From positions 85,961-149,960 of the forward strand of contig JAVXUO010002040.1 in assembly GCA_033065855.1 (NCBI GenBank): a DNA stretch of 64,000 nt. The letters run 5' to 3'. Below, piece by piece: positions 10,620 through 22,550 of this stretch. A program made the position numbers and the translations under genes. The notes beneath the pieces were generated by a model, which searched no databases, was not told the DNA's origin, and worked only from the letters and a program-made list of their open reading frames with translations. The DNA comes from Escallonia rubra (taxonomy: Eukaryota; Streptophyta; Magnoliopsida; Escalloniales; Escalloniaceae). Each line of letters begins with the position of its first letter. Position 1 is the stretch's first letter.

Positions 10620-13600
10620 TCAACAAGAAAGAAGATGAATCAAGCTCAAGCAATGCTTGAACTTCTCTGTCGTGACTATCTTCGTGAGCATATCAGCAGC
10701 GTTGTCATTAGTGTGAACCTCGTGCACGACAATTTGTTTAGAATTAATCCATTCCCGGACCCTATGATAACGTACATCAATATGCTTGGTCCTTGCATGA
10801 AAAACCTGATTCTTTGCCAAATCCAATGCACTCTGACTGTCACACTGTAACAAAACACCACGTTGCTTGAAGCCAAGCTCCTCTACAAGTCCCTTTAACC
10901 ATATTGCCTCCTTAGCTACCTCTATCAATGCCATGTACTCTGCCTCTGTAGTTGACAATGCTGTCGTAGACTGTAACACTGATTTCCAACATATCGGCCC
11001 TCCATAGAATGTAAAAATATATCCAGTCGTGGACCTCCTGGAATCCAAGTCCCCAGCATAATCAGAATCCACAAAGCTAGAAACCTCACCTTTTGCCCCA
11101 TCACGATCAAACATGACGCCAAAGTTGGTCGAACCTGCTAGATAACGGAAGATCCACTTTACTGCATCCCAATGCTTCTTTCCTGGATTTCCCATATATC
11201 TGCTGACCATACTAACTGCATGTGAGATATCAGGTCTAGTACACACCATGGCATACATAAGACAACCAACCGCATTTGCATACGGTACTCGAGACATATA
11301 CTCAACATCTTCTTCTATACTAGGACAAAGTTGTGAGGATAACTGAAAATGAGCTCCCAATGGTGTACTAACTGGTTTAGCATTGAGCATACTAAACCTC
11401 TCCAGTACCTTTTCAACGTAACTTTTCTGAGTTACCCACAACTTTCCTGCCTTTCGATCTCTATGAATCTCCATACCAAGGATCTTTTTGGCAGAACCAA
11501 GATCCTTCATATCAAACTCCTTACTCAACAATTTCTTCAAGTGCAGAATATGAGACTTACTCTTCACAGCAATCAACATATCATCCACATATAATGTGAG
11601 CAACAACAGTGAACCATCATCAAGGACTCGATAATACACACAACAATCATACTCACAGCGAGAGTAACCATGAGTTACCATGAATGTGTCGAATCGCTTA
11701 TACCATTGCCGAGGAGACTGCTTCAAACCATATAAGGACTTTTTCAGCTTGCACACATAGTCCTTCTTCCCAGGTTCAATAAATCCCTCGGGTTGCTGCA
11801 TGTAGATCCTCTCCTCCAAATCACCATGAAGGAAAGCTGTCTTCACATCAAGCTGCTCCAACTCCATATTCTGCGCTGCTACAATGGAAAATATCAATCT
11901 GATAGAAGTGTGCTTCACCACTGGTGAAAAGATCTCACTATAATCAATTCCCTCCTTTTGAGAATACCTTTTTGCAACCAGTCTTGCCTTGTACTTCTGA
12001 TCTTCCTTTTTCCTGTAAATCCACTTGCATCCAATAGCCTTCACACCCTTTGGAAGTTTAACTAATTCCCAAGTCTGATTCTTTCGTAGAGATTCCATCT
12101 CCTCATCCATTGTTGTCAACCACAAGTTACCATCCTCTGCCTTGACAGCCTCGTTGTAACTGGTAGGATATCCACTTTCCACGATTAGTGCAAATGAGAC
12201 CAAGTCCTCAAAACCATACCTTTGAGTTGGTTTCTTAGTACGTGGCTCTCTATCTCTGACTAGATTCCAAGAATCACTAGGATGCTTATCTGGATCCTCT
12301 AAAGACGGCTCATCTGTAGATCCATCTGTAGACTTTTTCCTCTCCTCATGCAACTCTATCTCCACTGTGTGACCCTGCCTCTTGCTAGAAGTTGCATTCG
12401 TAATCAACATATGTGCTTCATTAAATACCACATATCTACTAATCATCTTCTTCTTGGCCACTGGATCCCATAACCTGTATCCTTTTACTCCTTCCTCATA
12501 CCCAAGGAATATACATTCTTTTGACTTAGGATCAAGTTTGGCTCGTTCTTCATTCTGAAGATGAACATACGCAGGACAACAAAAAATTCTCATTGCAGAA
12601 AAATTAACTTGTTTACCAAACCATACCTCTTCGGGAACTCGATGATTAATGGCAGATGATGGAGAACGGTTGATCAAGTAACAAGCTGTGTTAACAGCTT
12701 CAGCCCAGAAACTTTTAGGCAAATCTGCATTCAACCTCATGCATCTAGCTCGCTCCAGCAAGGTTCTGTTCATCCTTTCGGCAACCCCATTCTGCTCTGG
12801 AGTCCTCTTCACTGAAAAGTGTCTTATGATACCCTTATCCTTGCAGAACTTCAGAAACTCCTCATCTTTGTATTCCATGCCATTATCTGATCTAAAGTAC
12901 TTAAGCTTCTTACCCGTCTGATTTTCAACTCTAGCCTTCCACTGCTTAAACACATTGAAAACTTCAGACTTGTGCTTCATAAAGTACACCCATACCTTTC
13001 TTGAGAAATCATCTATAAACGTAACAAAGTAACGAGCTCCCCCATTTGAGATATGCTTGATTGGTCCCCAAACATCTGAATGTATATAGTCCAGAACCCC
13101 TTTACTAGTATGGGAAGCTGCTTTAAAACTAACTCGTTTCTGCTTCCCAAAAACACAAATTTTGCAGAAGTCCAGCTTGCATGATTTAACTCCCTGCAGC
13201 AACTTGCGTTTGTGAAGTTCCAGCATACCTCCCTCGCTCAAGTGTCCCAGCCGTTTATGCCATAACTCAGAGTTATCATTGTTAGAACCTACATGAGTTG
13301 ATACTGAAGCTCCACCTATAACTGTGTTCCCTATCAGTTTATACAAATTTCCAATTTTCTGACCTTTCATTATCACCATCGCACCTTTGTTGACTTTCAT
13401 GACTCCACATTTTATAGATATACTACAATCTATAGAATCAAGTGTGCCCAAGGAAATCAAATTCTTCTTCAAGTCAGGTATGTACCTTACATCACCCAGG
13501 GTTCTCACAATCCCATCAAACATTTTAATTTTAATGGTACCTATCCCCATGACTTTACAAACAGCGTCATTACCCATTAACACAGTACCACCGTCACATG

Positions 13601-14588
13601 GAGTAAGACAATCAAACCATTCCTTATGTGGGCACATATGAAACGAACATGCAGAGTCAAGAAACCATTCCGTAGAAAAATTGTTGTCTCTAACTGATAA
13701 GAGATTACCTTCTTGCTGCTCAACCGAGGAAACCAAGTAGAGATCACCATTGCTGCTTTTGTCATCTTCTTCAGCAACATTAGCATTGTTCACATGTTTC
13801 TTTCCGTTCTTCTTCTCATTCCTTTCTGGACACCTTCTTGCAATGTGACCAATCTCTTTACAATACCAGCATTCAATACTGGACTTGTCCTATTTTTCAC
13901 GAGACTTAGACCTGTCTTTTCCATGTCCTGGATTTCTGCTTCTAGATCGACCTCTGCCTCTTCCATGACCATTCTTATTTTCATACCTTACCACCAGACC
14001 TTCGCCTTGACTGCTTGAACTCGTCCCATTAACTCTGCTCGAGTCCATAAGAGCCGACATAACATCATCAACAAGCAATGTCTCCTTCCCAATAAGCCTC
14101 GTAGTCTTCAAGGTCTCATATGATTTTGGAAGCGAAGATAACAACAAAATCGCCTGATCTTCCTCCTCGAGTTTAACATCTATACTCGACAATTGGGACA
14201 CCAACCGGTTAAATTCTGATATATGATCACCCAGATCTGAACCTTCATCCATCCGTAATTGGTACAGATCTTTCTTCAGATATAACCGATTCGACAAAGA
14301 TTTTGACATATATATCTTCTCTAATTTCTGCCACAGAGCTGTTGGAGAAGTCTCTGTCAAAACCTGGTACTTAACCTTCGGGGCTAGATTCAACTGTATC
14401 GTAGATACAGCCTTAGCCTGTAATTCCTCCCAATCGTCCTGATCCATTGACTCGGGCTTATTCCCCAGCAAAGGCTTGAGCAATCCTTGTTGCACAAGGA
14501 TATCCTTCACCGTGCTCTGCCATATGCCAAAATTCGTCTTCCCATCGAATTGTTCACAGGCATACTTCATGGTCGTGTTGTTCGACAT
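10620..14588 (-). CDS. Copia gag-pol, one in-frame TAG
   Basis: A continuous frame of 1,323 codons broken only by TAG at 13,890-13,892. Gag (13,893-14,588) starts MSNNTTMKYACEQFDG and ends in an RGRGRSRSR basic tract. Just after the TAG comes the CCHC zinc knuckle (CWYCKEIGHIARRC). Then follow the protease (LDSACSFHMCP), the GAG-pre-integrase zinc site (LWHKRLGHL...CKIC), the integrase core with its DDE residues in HSDVWGP, RSDNGMEY and NGVAERMNR, reverse transcriptase (LYVDDMLIAV) and RNase H (SFVDSDYAGD, TEAEYMAL, TKHIDVRYH). Plant Copia elements normally make one polyprotein, so the TAG is either a disabling mutation or a readthrough point. Otherwise the frame looks complete. Confidence 0.95.
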
Positions 14589-14638
14589 ATTTATCCTCTC
14601 AAATCGATTTCAATTTTGCCCAAAAAATAAACCTGAAA

Positions 14639-14651
14639 GCTCTTGATACCA
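14639..14651 (-). other. Copia primer-binding site
   Basis: The minus strand reads TGGTATCAAGAGC two bases inside the 5' LTR, close to the usual TGGTATCAGAGC complement of initiator tRNA-Met with one extra A. Confidence 0.8.
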
Positions 14652-14653
14652 CT

Positions 14654-15067
14654 TGTTATGAAATCGCTCTAGATAAATATGTATAGAACACGATAACCTA
14701 ATAAGAAAACACAAGAAATATGAGAGAACTCAAATCCACTTTGCACAAGTCAGATTTACAACGCTCCCTCACGTGTATATCTCAACTGTTTTCTTACTCA
14801 AAGAAGGACTCTTCTTTCTTTGCCTACCCAAAGAAAGACTATCCTCTCTTTCCTACTCAGAGAAGGACTATTCTATCTTGGCCTACTCAAAGAAGGACTC
14901 TCCTCTCTTGCCCTTAAACACAATACAAGACACCTTACTTATACTTGGAGAAAGCAGTGATCTTCTCTCTAAGCAATGTGGGACAAGATGTCTTATATAC
15001 TAAGGGTCAAGTTGCAACCTTCTTTGAGTAACCGACGTGGGACATAAATACAAGACATATATCAACA
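14654..15067 (-). repeat. Copia 5' LTR (right copy), 414 bp
   Basis: Starts TGTTATGAAATCG and ends ATATATCAACA in plus-strand reading. Near-identical to 10,081-10,496, with a 2-bp deletion near 14,971. Confidence 0.95.
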
Positions 15068-15712
15068 AAATATACCTGCACATTTTTATCGATTTCACTA
15101 TTCTCGACAACAAAATAAAAATAGAGCAAAGTTTGGCCGATACCCTGGTTGTACGAATTTTCTTCAAATCCCATATATAATGACAGTTAATAGTCGCTAA
15201 ATGCTCTTAGTGACTTTTTTGCTAAGACTTGCACTGTCAATTTTTAGCAACATTTTGTAGCATCACTAAATAAAAATCACTAAAAATATTTAACGACACA
15301 TTGATTGCCGCTAGCTACATGGAGGGTAGGAGGAAGACTCGTTCAACCAGGGTAGCAACCAAAAAATTTTCAATATAAAATTACCCCATCCATTCCAATG
15401 CAAAATAAATGTCTGGAATGTAATTTTTTTGCGTCTCATAATGATTGTCACGAAGGTTTAACTGATGCACGTTAATCTCCTCTTGTTTCTTTTGCCTCTT
15501 ATTCAGAGTGGTCCTAGGGTTTCTGTATTTCATTTCCTAAATGGTTCAGGTCCAATGCTATTAGCTCAAATGCATTTGGAAATGATAAATGCAATGGTCT
15601 TTGGTAATCGGTAGAACCTGTCTGGGTCAAAAATAATCCGTTGACGTAGATTTCCAAAAATTGAATCTCAAGCATTCTCAAGGTAGTTACTAGCTATGAC
15701 TCGCACATACTA
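15068..15712. repeat. Segmental duplication block E, copy 1
   Basis: Matches 40,173-40,790 and was the upstream region of BAHD copy 1 before the Copia insertion. Contains a stretch at about 15,190-15,310 rich in 'tcgctaaat' and 'atcactaaa' words, like subterminal repeats of CACTA-type MITEs. Similarity to copy 2 stops near 15,712. The 270 bp after that hold nothing recognisable. Confidence 0.7.
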
Positions 15713-15984
15713 TTTGAAGTTTTCTAATACTCCGACATAGTCACATGCTAAAATAGTGAATGCAGATCTCTATACACTAATGAACAGAAGTTGATAACAT
15801 TGGCAAGACGTAGCACTTATAGCAGTTGAACAAATAATTTGCAAAAAAAAGGGGAAAATAACTCAAAGGACAAAATCCCCACTAGATGGTAGACCTCCTT
15901 GTTTATTTCAAAAAGTTTCCCATCTAATGTATCTAGTTTACAGGTAACATTTGCAAGTGGAGGACCAAAAAAAAAGAGTTAAAA

Positions 15985-16290
15985 TCTAGGAAAGAGCTTG
16001 CCTCCCCTTAAGGAGATTGTGATCAGAAATTAGCCTCTTACTTCTTGCAGGCTCTCTTTTGTAAGGCAACTGAATCCCGCCAGTGCTGTTTCAAAACCTT
16101 AACTTCAGTAGCTGAAAAGAGCCATTCGTTTGATTCTGCTAGGAAGTTGATATTAAAGTTCCAAGAGGTAAGCCCTCGATCGAACAACTTTTGGTCATGT
16201 GGCATCAAATGGAGCTATTCTGGAAACCTGGGAAGGTGAAAGCAAACTTCACATCATCGATATAAGTGACACCCCACGGTTTGTACATCT
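15985..16290 (+). pseudogene. SHORT-ROOT-like GRAS fragment, broken
   Basis: Conceptual translation gives ELASP, a TAA stop at 16,009-16,011 where SHR has Tyr, then [16 protein letters not shown], a [17 protein letters not shown] stretch and, after a frameshift near 16,191, [11 protein letters not shown] and [10 protein letters not shown]. This is the colinear middle of the SHR GRAS domain (end of LHRI into VHIID), upstream of the region visible at 2-463. It stops abruptly and LINE sequence begins just after. The stop and the frameshift show it is dead. It may be a captured or duplicated piece of the neighbouring GRAS gene. It looks exon-like (CAG before, GAG/GTAAG after part of it), but SHR genes are normally intronless, so I reject splicing. 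Confidence 0.8.
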
Positions 16291-16299
16291 CGTCTTTTG

Positions 16300-19200
16300 A
16301 TCCATGTGCGCTCTCCTGACTTAGTTTTTCAAATGGAAACTAAGATGGCCTTTAACTGTCAGTGTGCTTTTTCGTCGTTTGAGTTTTGTTGATAACATTG
16401 GTGTTAATTCTGTGGGTGCTAGTGGAGGTCTTTGGCTTGGTTGGTGAGAATCGATGGCCTTACCGCTTAGTTTGTCTAGGGATTTTAACCAACTTTTAAG
16501 TTTCTCTGAGAAGATAGGCCGTCACTCCGTTTGATATTTTTGGGCCACAGTTTTTGTGTCATATTTTTAGAGTCCTTTGGCCTTTTTGATGTTGGGTGGG
16601 TTGGTCCTCTATTTACTTGGGCCCGTGGTTCGCCTGAGTTGGGCTTTATCTATGAAAAATTAGATCGGGTAATGGCATCCCCTGATTGGATTACTTTATT
16701 TCTGGATGCCCTTGCCACTGATCTGGCTATTCCTTCGATCATGCTCCCATTTTGTGTGATATGAGCCTTTACATCAGCAATTTCTCCGACCTCATCGGTT
16801 TGAAGCCATGTCGCTTTCTGATCCTGCATGTATGTTGTTACTTCTGTCTTGGCACTCCTCAATAGGTGGTTCACCTTTATTTCAGTTAATGCGAATGCTC
16901 AATTTTCTGCTATCCTCGCTTTTTGAATAGAGTAAGTTTCATTTTGGTCGTCTTAGTCTGCAAAATTTGGAAGTTCAACAGCTCCTTCAGGCTTCACAAG
17001 GTGACGTCATTTGTCTGCTAGTGTGCGTTTGTCTGACTTCTGCCTTCGTCGTAAGCTGGACTTTTCGTTACACTGTGAGGAAATTTTCTGGGCTCATCAT
17101 TCTAAAATTCAATGGTTGGAATTAGGTGATTGCAATACTAAATTTTTTCATACCTCCACTATTATTCGTTGGCGTCAAAACCAGATTATCTCTCTTCGTG
17201 ATGTTCTTGGTCTGTTTTCGACTAATGCTCATGATATTCGTGCCTCTCTCAGTTCCTACTTTCAACATTGGTTTACCTTAGAATCTCAGCCTGTTACCCT
17301 CTGTCTATTTGGTCGTGAGTCCTTTCATTTTCCTTTGAGGTCGTTACCTTCTCAGGTTCAACATTTAGAATAGGCTTTCACTAGAGAGGAAATTAAGGCT
17401 GCACTTTTTCAGATTGGTGGGTTCAAGGCACCTGGGCCTGATGGTTTCCCAGCTATTGTTTATCAACGATGCTGGCATGTTATGGGCCCCTTGTTACTCG
17501 TGTTGTACGTTCTCTCCTTTCTTATTTCTACGCATATGCTTCGGGAGGTTAACTGCTCTTTTATTTCCCTTGTTCCCAAAATTCACTTGCCTCTGTCAGC
17601 GACGGATTTCTGGCCCATTAGTTTATGCACTGTTATCTATAAAATTATCTCTAAGGTCCTCGTAAATCATATGAAGCCCCTTTTTTGCTAATCTAATCTC
17701 TCCCTATCAAAATGCTTTTGTTGCGGGGCGCTGTTTGGCTGATAATATTCTGCTTGCGCAAGAATTAACGGATTGCATGAGACGCTGGTCTAAGGGCAAG
17801 ACTGTGCTCATTGGTCTCAAACTATATATGAGTAAGGCCTTTGATCACTTGCGTTGGGATTTAATTGAGGACGTACTTAGTATGGCTTTTCCTCATCAGT
17901 GGGTCCATTTGATCATGCAATGCATCACTACAGTGTCCAACTCTGTTTTGGTTAGTGGCTCTTCCACTCCTCATTTTTTTCCATCTTGTGGTATCCGGCA
18001 AGGAGACCTCTTCACGCCTTTCCTATTTATCCCTGGTTCAAAGGTATTGTCGGCTGCCTTAGTTCAAGCTAAAGCTCTTGGGAAGATTTCGAGTATCCAG
18101 GCCGGTTTACTGTCTCCGTTAATTACACACCTGATGTATGCGGATGATATTTATTTGTTTCTTTCTCTTAAGGACAATGTTGACCTGGTGCTGATTGATC
18201 TACTTCAGATTTTAGACTTCTACAATCATGTGTGGGGACAAAAGATCAATTGGACTAAATCTAGTCTCTCGATCAACCCTAATGATTTTCCCTGCATTCG
18301 CGCACAAATTGAACATCGCCTGAATTTTATAAGTCAGGCTCGTTTTGGGAAGTATTTAGGGATGCAATTGGATATCTTTACCAATCGCAAAGACATCTTT
18401 CGGGCGGTTATTCACTGTGTTCAAGATCGACGTGCCCATTGGATTGGGTTGTTACTCAATAAGGCCGATCGTAAACAGCTTGATCAACTCGGTCCTCTCT
18501 TCTCTTCTTCTCCACTACATGATGGTGTATAAGTTTCTTGCTTGGGTTTGTAAACAGCTTGATCAAGTTCTCGCCCAATATTGGTGGTCTGGTGATGCCT
18601 CTCATCATTTTATTCATTGGTTTGCTTGGCCTACGTTATGTTTACCTAAGAAAGTTGGTGGTTTGGGTTTTTATAACTTTTGTTCCTTCAATGAAGTCTT
18701 ACTTACTAAACAGGCTTGGAAGCTATGGTCCATGCCTAACTCGCTTGTTGCTTAGTTTTTTAAGGGGTGCTATTAAGAAAATCACGATATCCTCCAGGCT
18801 GGTTGTCGTCGAAACAATTCTTGGACTTGGCACAGTCTACTTGTGGGCAAAGGGTTCTAAAACAAGGCATTCAGTGGCATGTTGGTGATGGGCGGTATAT
18901 TTCTATCTGGATGGACTGGTGATTGCCGAATGTGCCCCCTTCTTGGGTGGTAGGGCTTGTTATGGTTGCTAATCAACATTGGCGCGTTCGCGATTTATTT
19001 CTCTCCGATACTCGCATTTGGAATTTACCTTGTATCCTAGCCGTTTTTCCTGTTGCTATTGCTACCCATATCTTTCGCCTCCCATTGCTACCTTTAGGAA
19101 TGGTTGATGCACCTTTTTGGCCGCATGGTTGTGATGATGGATTCTGGTTACGAAGGGTTTATCACTTTATTAAGTGTGCTAATACCCGGTTAATCCCGCC

Positions 19201-19995
19201 CGTGACTCCTACCCTTCAAAGTGTTTGGCCAAAATTATTGAAGTTGCCTATTCCTGAGAAAATTCGGGTTTTCTTATGGCAGGGACTGCATCAAAGGCTA
19301 CCCCTTCGTTCTGAATTATCTGGGGGACTCATTCCTTTTGGTTTGCTCTTCGAAATGTTCGGGCTACGGATCGACAAGATGAACAGCTAAATCATTTTGG
19401 TTTCGTGCACTTCTTTTCTCCTCTTTATCCCCTATTCGTCGGGGGTGCACCTGGGTTTGACATCAGTTTAATGCTTTTTAATTATTGATGGTTACCGGTT
19501 AATGCCCTCACTTGTTTTATTTTGACAGATAGCTTGCCTTCTGCTATGGTGGGGTCTTTACTGATAGCTCTTACCTGGCTGCATTCTCTTCATTACTTAC
19601 ATGTTGTTTTCCTCCTTCCTCATCCTGATTTACTATCACAGATGATGGCTCAAAGACTACATGACATCTGTAGTTCTGGTCTTTTGTTAATTTTTCTTGA
19701 TAGCTGCAAGATGTTTCATTCTGTACATATTGCCATGGGAATGATTGCATTTTTTACCTCGCATCAGCGCTAGTTTCTTTTGCATCATCTTCAAACGTTG
19801 GTTCTCGGCAGACTTAGCTAGCTATTGTACAAGGCTTTGCTGGACTGCTAACGTTGGGGTGATATTTGCTAGTGCCTCATGTGTGGTTTTCGTTTTTTGT
19901 AGCTATCTTGTATCCCTTTTTGGATGGGCTTGTCATTCACTTTTCGGTTTGCTTACTCTTGTTTTGTATAACTCTTGTTTTGGTAATGATAGAGT
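16300..19995 (+). mobile_element. Degraded L1-type LINE
   Basis: Non-LTR retrotransposon covering the endonuclease to the 3' tail, ending at a (TA)n tract. A piece of its 3' region (about 19,440-19,690) recurs at 40,795-41,003, so the LINE was present before the segmental duplication and was mostly deleted from copy 2. The 5' end joins the GRAS fragment. No target duplication was found. Confidence 0.85.
16310..19390 (+). pseudogene. LINE ORF2 (endonuclease, reverse transcriptase, zf-RVT) with frameshifts
   Basis: Order of recognisable parts: endonuclease start (PDLVFQMETKM near 16,316), endonuclease end (FDVGWVGPLFTWARG, KLDRVMASPDW, then a frameshifted DHAPI near 16,738), linker (LELGDCNTKFFH near 17,120), and reverse transcriptase at 17,411-18,532. 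The reverse transcriptase shows a FQIGGFKAPGPDGFP-like start, MSKAFDHLRWD, GIRQGD and the catalytic YADD at 18,137-18,148. C-terminal LPKKVGGLGF (near 18,645) and a zf-RVT region (PIPEKIRVFLWQ near 19,250) follow. At least four frame breaks and a stop at 17,371 make it inactive. Confidence 0.88.
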
Positions 19996-20004
19996 TTTGG
20001 TAAT

Positions 20005-20010
<6 letters not shown>

Positions 20011-20075
<65 letters not shown>
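20011..20075. repeat. (TA)n microsatellite, left of foldback element
   Basis: Pure TA repeat of about 65 bp abutting the left inverted arm. A similar tract abuts the right arm at 21,467-21,533. Confidence 0.95.
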
Positions 20076-20077
<2 letters not shown>

Positions 20078-21464
20078 AGCTGATCCATTGCTCGCGCTAG
20101 CAACTTGGGTTAAGTTGCTAGCGCGATCTGGTCGTCCATAGGCAATATGTGGACGGTCCAGATCTTTTTTTTAACGTTTTTTTAAGTCCGTCCGCTACAT
20201 TATGTAGTGGACTATTTTTTGACAAAAATACCCTCAAGCTTCATCCGCTACATTATGTAGCGGACGAGTAGGCATGCATTACTTTTTCTCTTTCCCTGTC
20301 CTTTCTCTCACTATGCGTCTGACATGTTTCTCTCTCCCTCATTTCTCTCATCCATTTCTGACACTCTCACTTTCATTTCTCTGTCTCTCTTTCTCTCTCT
20401 CATTTCTCTCATCAATTTATGAAACTTTCTCTTTCTTTCTCTCTCTTTTCTCTCACCATGATTTCTCTCACCATTTCCCTCATATAAACCGTATAAACTG
20501 GGTTTACTTGATCACCCTTGACCTTGAATGGTCTTTGCGATGGCCCAACCGGGTTTACGATCGTTGCGATGGCCCCTGCGATGACACTGAAGAAGCAGAA
20601 AGGGAGCCAGATGGAATTGGGAGCGTTGTTCAGCATGGTCTCAGCTCAATCAGAAACTGATAGTTTTTATCTCTAGTCTAAGACTGGCTTAATCTAGCAC
20701 TAAGCTTTGTTCTAGGGTTGATGCATCATAAAGTTGACTCCTTTCTCCAAACTGAAAATTGACGAACAAAAAGAAAACAAAAAAGAATCCAACACCAATT
20801 CCCAATACTTCTCAGACGAATGATCTGGGCAATTTTTCCAACTTTTCATTTCTTATTCATGACACTTTACATATTTCCAAAAATATTGGAGATCTACGTG
20901 ACATATAACCACCACATGGTCGCGAGTAAGTTCTTCACAAAGGATGTACCAAGTGAGGCATCTTTCATAAATTTTTTCTCATCACCCCTGGCGGGCTGGG
21001 TATTGGGAATTTGGGACATGCAAGAATAATGAGTGCTGATGGGTCCACAGATGCTTATCTACTGGCACCAGAACCCAGGCTTGCTCTTGATTGATCAGAG
21101 GTTTTGGAACTATTTCTCCTTCCTCCAACTCGTTGTTCAGAAATGAGAGAGAGGGGAAAGAGAGAGAGAGAGAGAAAGAGAAATGAAAGTGAGAGAAATG
21201 AGGGAGAGAGAAACATGTCAGGAGGAGTATAATGAGAGAAAGGACAGGGAAAGAGAAAAAGTAATGCCTGCCTACTCGTCCGCTACATAATGTAGCGGAT
21301 GAAGCTTGAGGGTATTTTTGTCAAAAAATAGTCCGCTACATAATGTAGCGGACGGACTTAAAAAACGTTAAAAAAAGATTTGGACCGTCCACAGATTGCC
21401 TATGGATGGCTAGATCGCGCTAGCAACTTAACCCAAGTTGCTAACGCAAGCAATAGATCAGCTC

Positions 21465-21466
<2 letters not shown>
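20076..21466. mobile_element. Foldback-type element with ~285-bp inverted arms in a TA microsatellite
   Basis: The arms at about 20,076-20,360 and 21,185-21,466 are inverted repeats of each other. Each begins GGAGCTGATC and contains a hairpin (GCTAGCAACTT..AAGTTGCTAGC) and two copies of the near-perfect palindrome CCGCTACATTATGTAGCGG, four in all. Inner arm parts are CT-rich (GA-rich on the right). The 825-bp middle has no recognised gene; a minus-strand frame near 20,480-20,620 (WLPFCFFSVIAGAIA) could be captured host sequence. Flanking TA tracts suggest insertion at TA, as in Micron-type MITEs; the superfamily is not settled. Confidence 0.8.

Positions 21467-21533
<67 letters not shown>
21467..21533. 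repeat. (TA)n microsatellite, right of foldback element
   Basis: TA repeat of about 67 bp directly after the right inverted arm. Confidence 0.95.
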
Positions 21534-21536
<3 letters not shown>

Positions 21537-21594
21537 TCAACCAAAAAAAAAGATATAAGCGACATGCTTTTTACTTAATGGCCTACTTTGTGGG

Positions 21595-22550
21595 CAGTGG
21601 CGGACCAACGTTAGAACGATGGGGGCTGATGTACCCACTCAACTTCAGGGAAAAAAATTTCTATTTCACCTCATTCACTCTCTCTCTCTCGGCGACTATT
21701 TCTCTCACTCTATGCGACTTTCCCTACACCACTTAAGTCTCTCATCCACTCCCAGACAAGCAGACCGCAGACACCCACTCACCAGTGACAGGTGACGGCG
21801 AGTGGAGGCACTGACTGCCGACGAGGTCGTCTTCAGATTCGGAACCGTCAACCGACTTAGAAGAAGTAGTGACCAGCGAGTACGACGGCGAGGCGAGGAC
21901 TCTACTGGCCAACAACCCTCTTCTGGCGATGACGCGTCGACGACCGGTGACCCGTGACAGGTCAATTAGTCAACTACCTTCATCATTTCAGATCTAGGTA
22001 CGCATTTTCAGTTTTTTAGATTTCTCATTTGCTTTCCCAATTGCTTTCCTAATTTGCTTTTCATACATCGATGGATTTGATTCCCTGATTACATGTTGAT
22101 TGAGATGCTATATTGACAATTCAAAAAAGCTTTGTTGATTATCAGGTTTAATGGACTAGAAATTCAGAAAACCTTTGTTGATTCTTGTCGGCCGGCAGTG
22201 GGTTTCCCACTAAGTAATCTAATGTTATGTTTATTCATGTGAGAAAATGGAGTGTGCTTTATTTTATTGATTAACTTGCAAAGAGATTATGAAATGATAA
22301 ATCGCTACAATCGTCTCAATTATAGGGGTACAATGGATCTCAACTGTGGGATGCTGCTTTTGCGGTTCAAGCAATACTAGCAACCAACCTCATTGATGAA
22401 TACGGTTCAATGCTTAGAAAGGCAAATGATTTCATCAAAAGCACAGAGATAACTTTCACAAACTTACCAGTCACCAAAATTAGTCGTTAACGTAAAACAA
22501 GAAATCAACTAAAATTCATGTACATTTATCCTTAAAGTTTCATTAGTTAC
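21595..22550 (+). repeat. Block G copy 1, beginning with a hAT-type terminus
   Basis: Starts CAGTGGCGGACC, the terminus common in plant hAT elements, followed by a CT-rich and then GC-rich stretch. From about 21,766 it matches 41,004-41,770 closely. It contains one oxidosqualene cyclase exon (22,326-22,446) and is then broken by the LTR complex. The corresponding hAT-type right terminus is found only in copy 2 (43,217). Confidence 0.55.
22326..22446 (+). pseudogene. Oxidosqualene cyclase exon fragment, copy 1
   Basis: After a TATAG acceptor the exon reads [17 protein letters not shown], then [20 protein letters not shown], matching the conserved [16 protein letters not shown] block of plant cyclases such as beta-amyrin and cycloartenol synthases. 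The expected GT donor after the exon is not seen (AGATAAC instead). The next exon of this copy is missing, and part of the third lies 11.4 kb away at 33,906-33,951 across the LTR complex. Confidence 0.85.

Larger units (their letters stand above)
10081..15067 (-). mobile_element. Full-length Ty1/copia retrotransposon with AAATA TSD
   Basis: Complete element of 4,987 bp: two LTRs, a PBS, gag-pol and a PPT, flanked by AAATA at 10,076-10,080 and 15,068-15,072. Copy 2 has the unoccupied site with one AAATA (40,173-40,177) in the 5' flank of the intact BAHD gene. The element reads on minus. The two LTRs differ by about seven substitutions and one 2-bp indel over some 415 bp, so the insertion is fairly recent. 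The clade is uncertain; a Tork-type affinity is only a guess. Confidence 0.97.

Noticed and set aside
16051..16167. An apparent clean exon (acceptor CAG, donor GAG/GTAAG)
   Set aside because: The coding similarity to SHORT-ROOT continues on both sides of these sites, and SHORT-ROOT genes normally lack introns.
20412..20660. Frames within the foldback element spacer, considered as a captured gene
   Set aside because: The minus-strand frame has a hydrophobic stretch but I cannot name a family; kept only as a possibility in the element entry.
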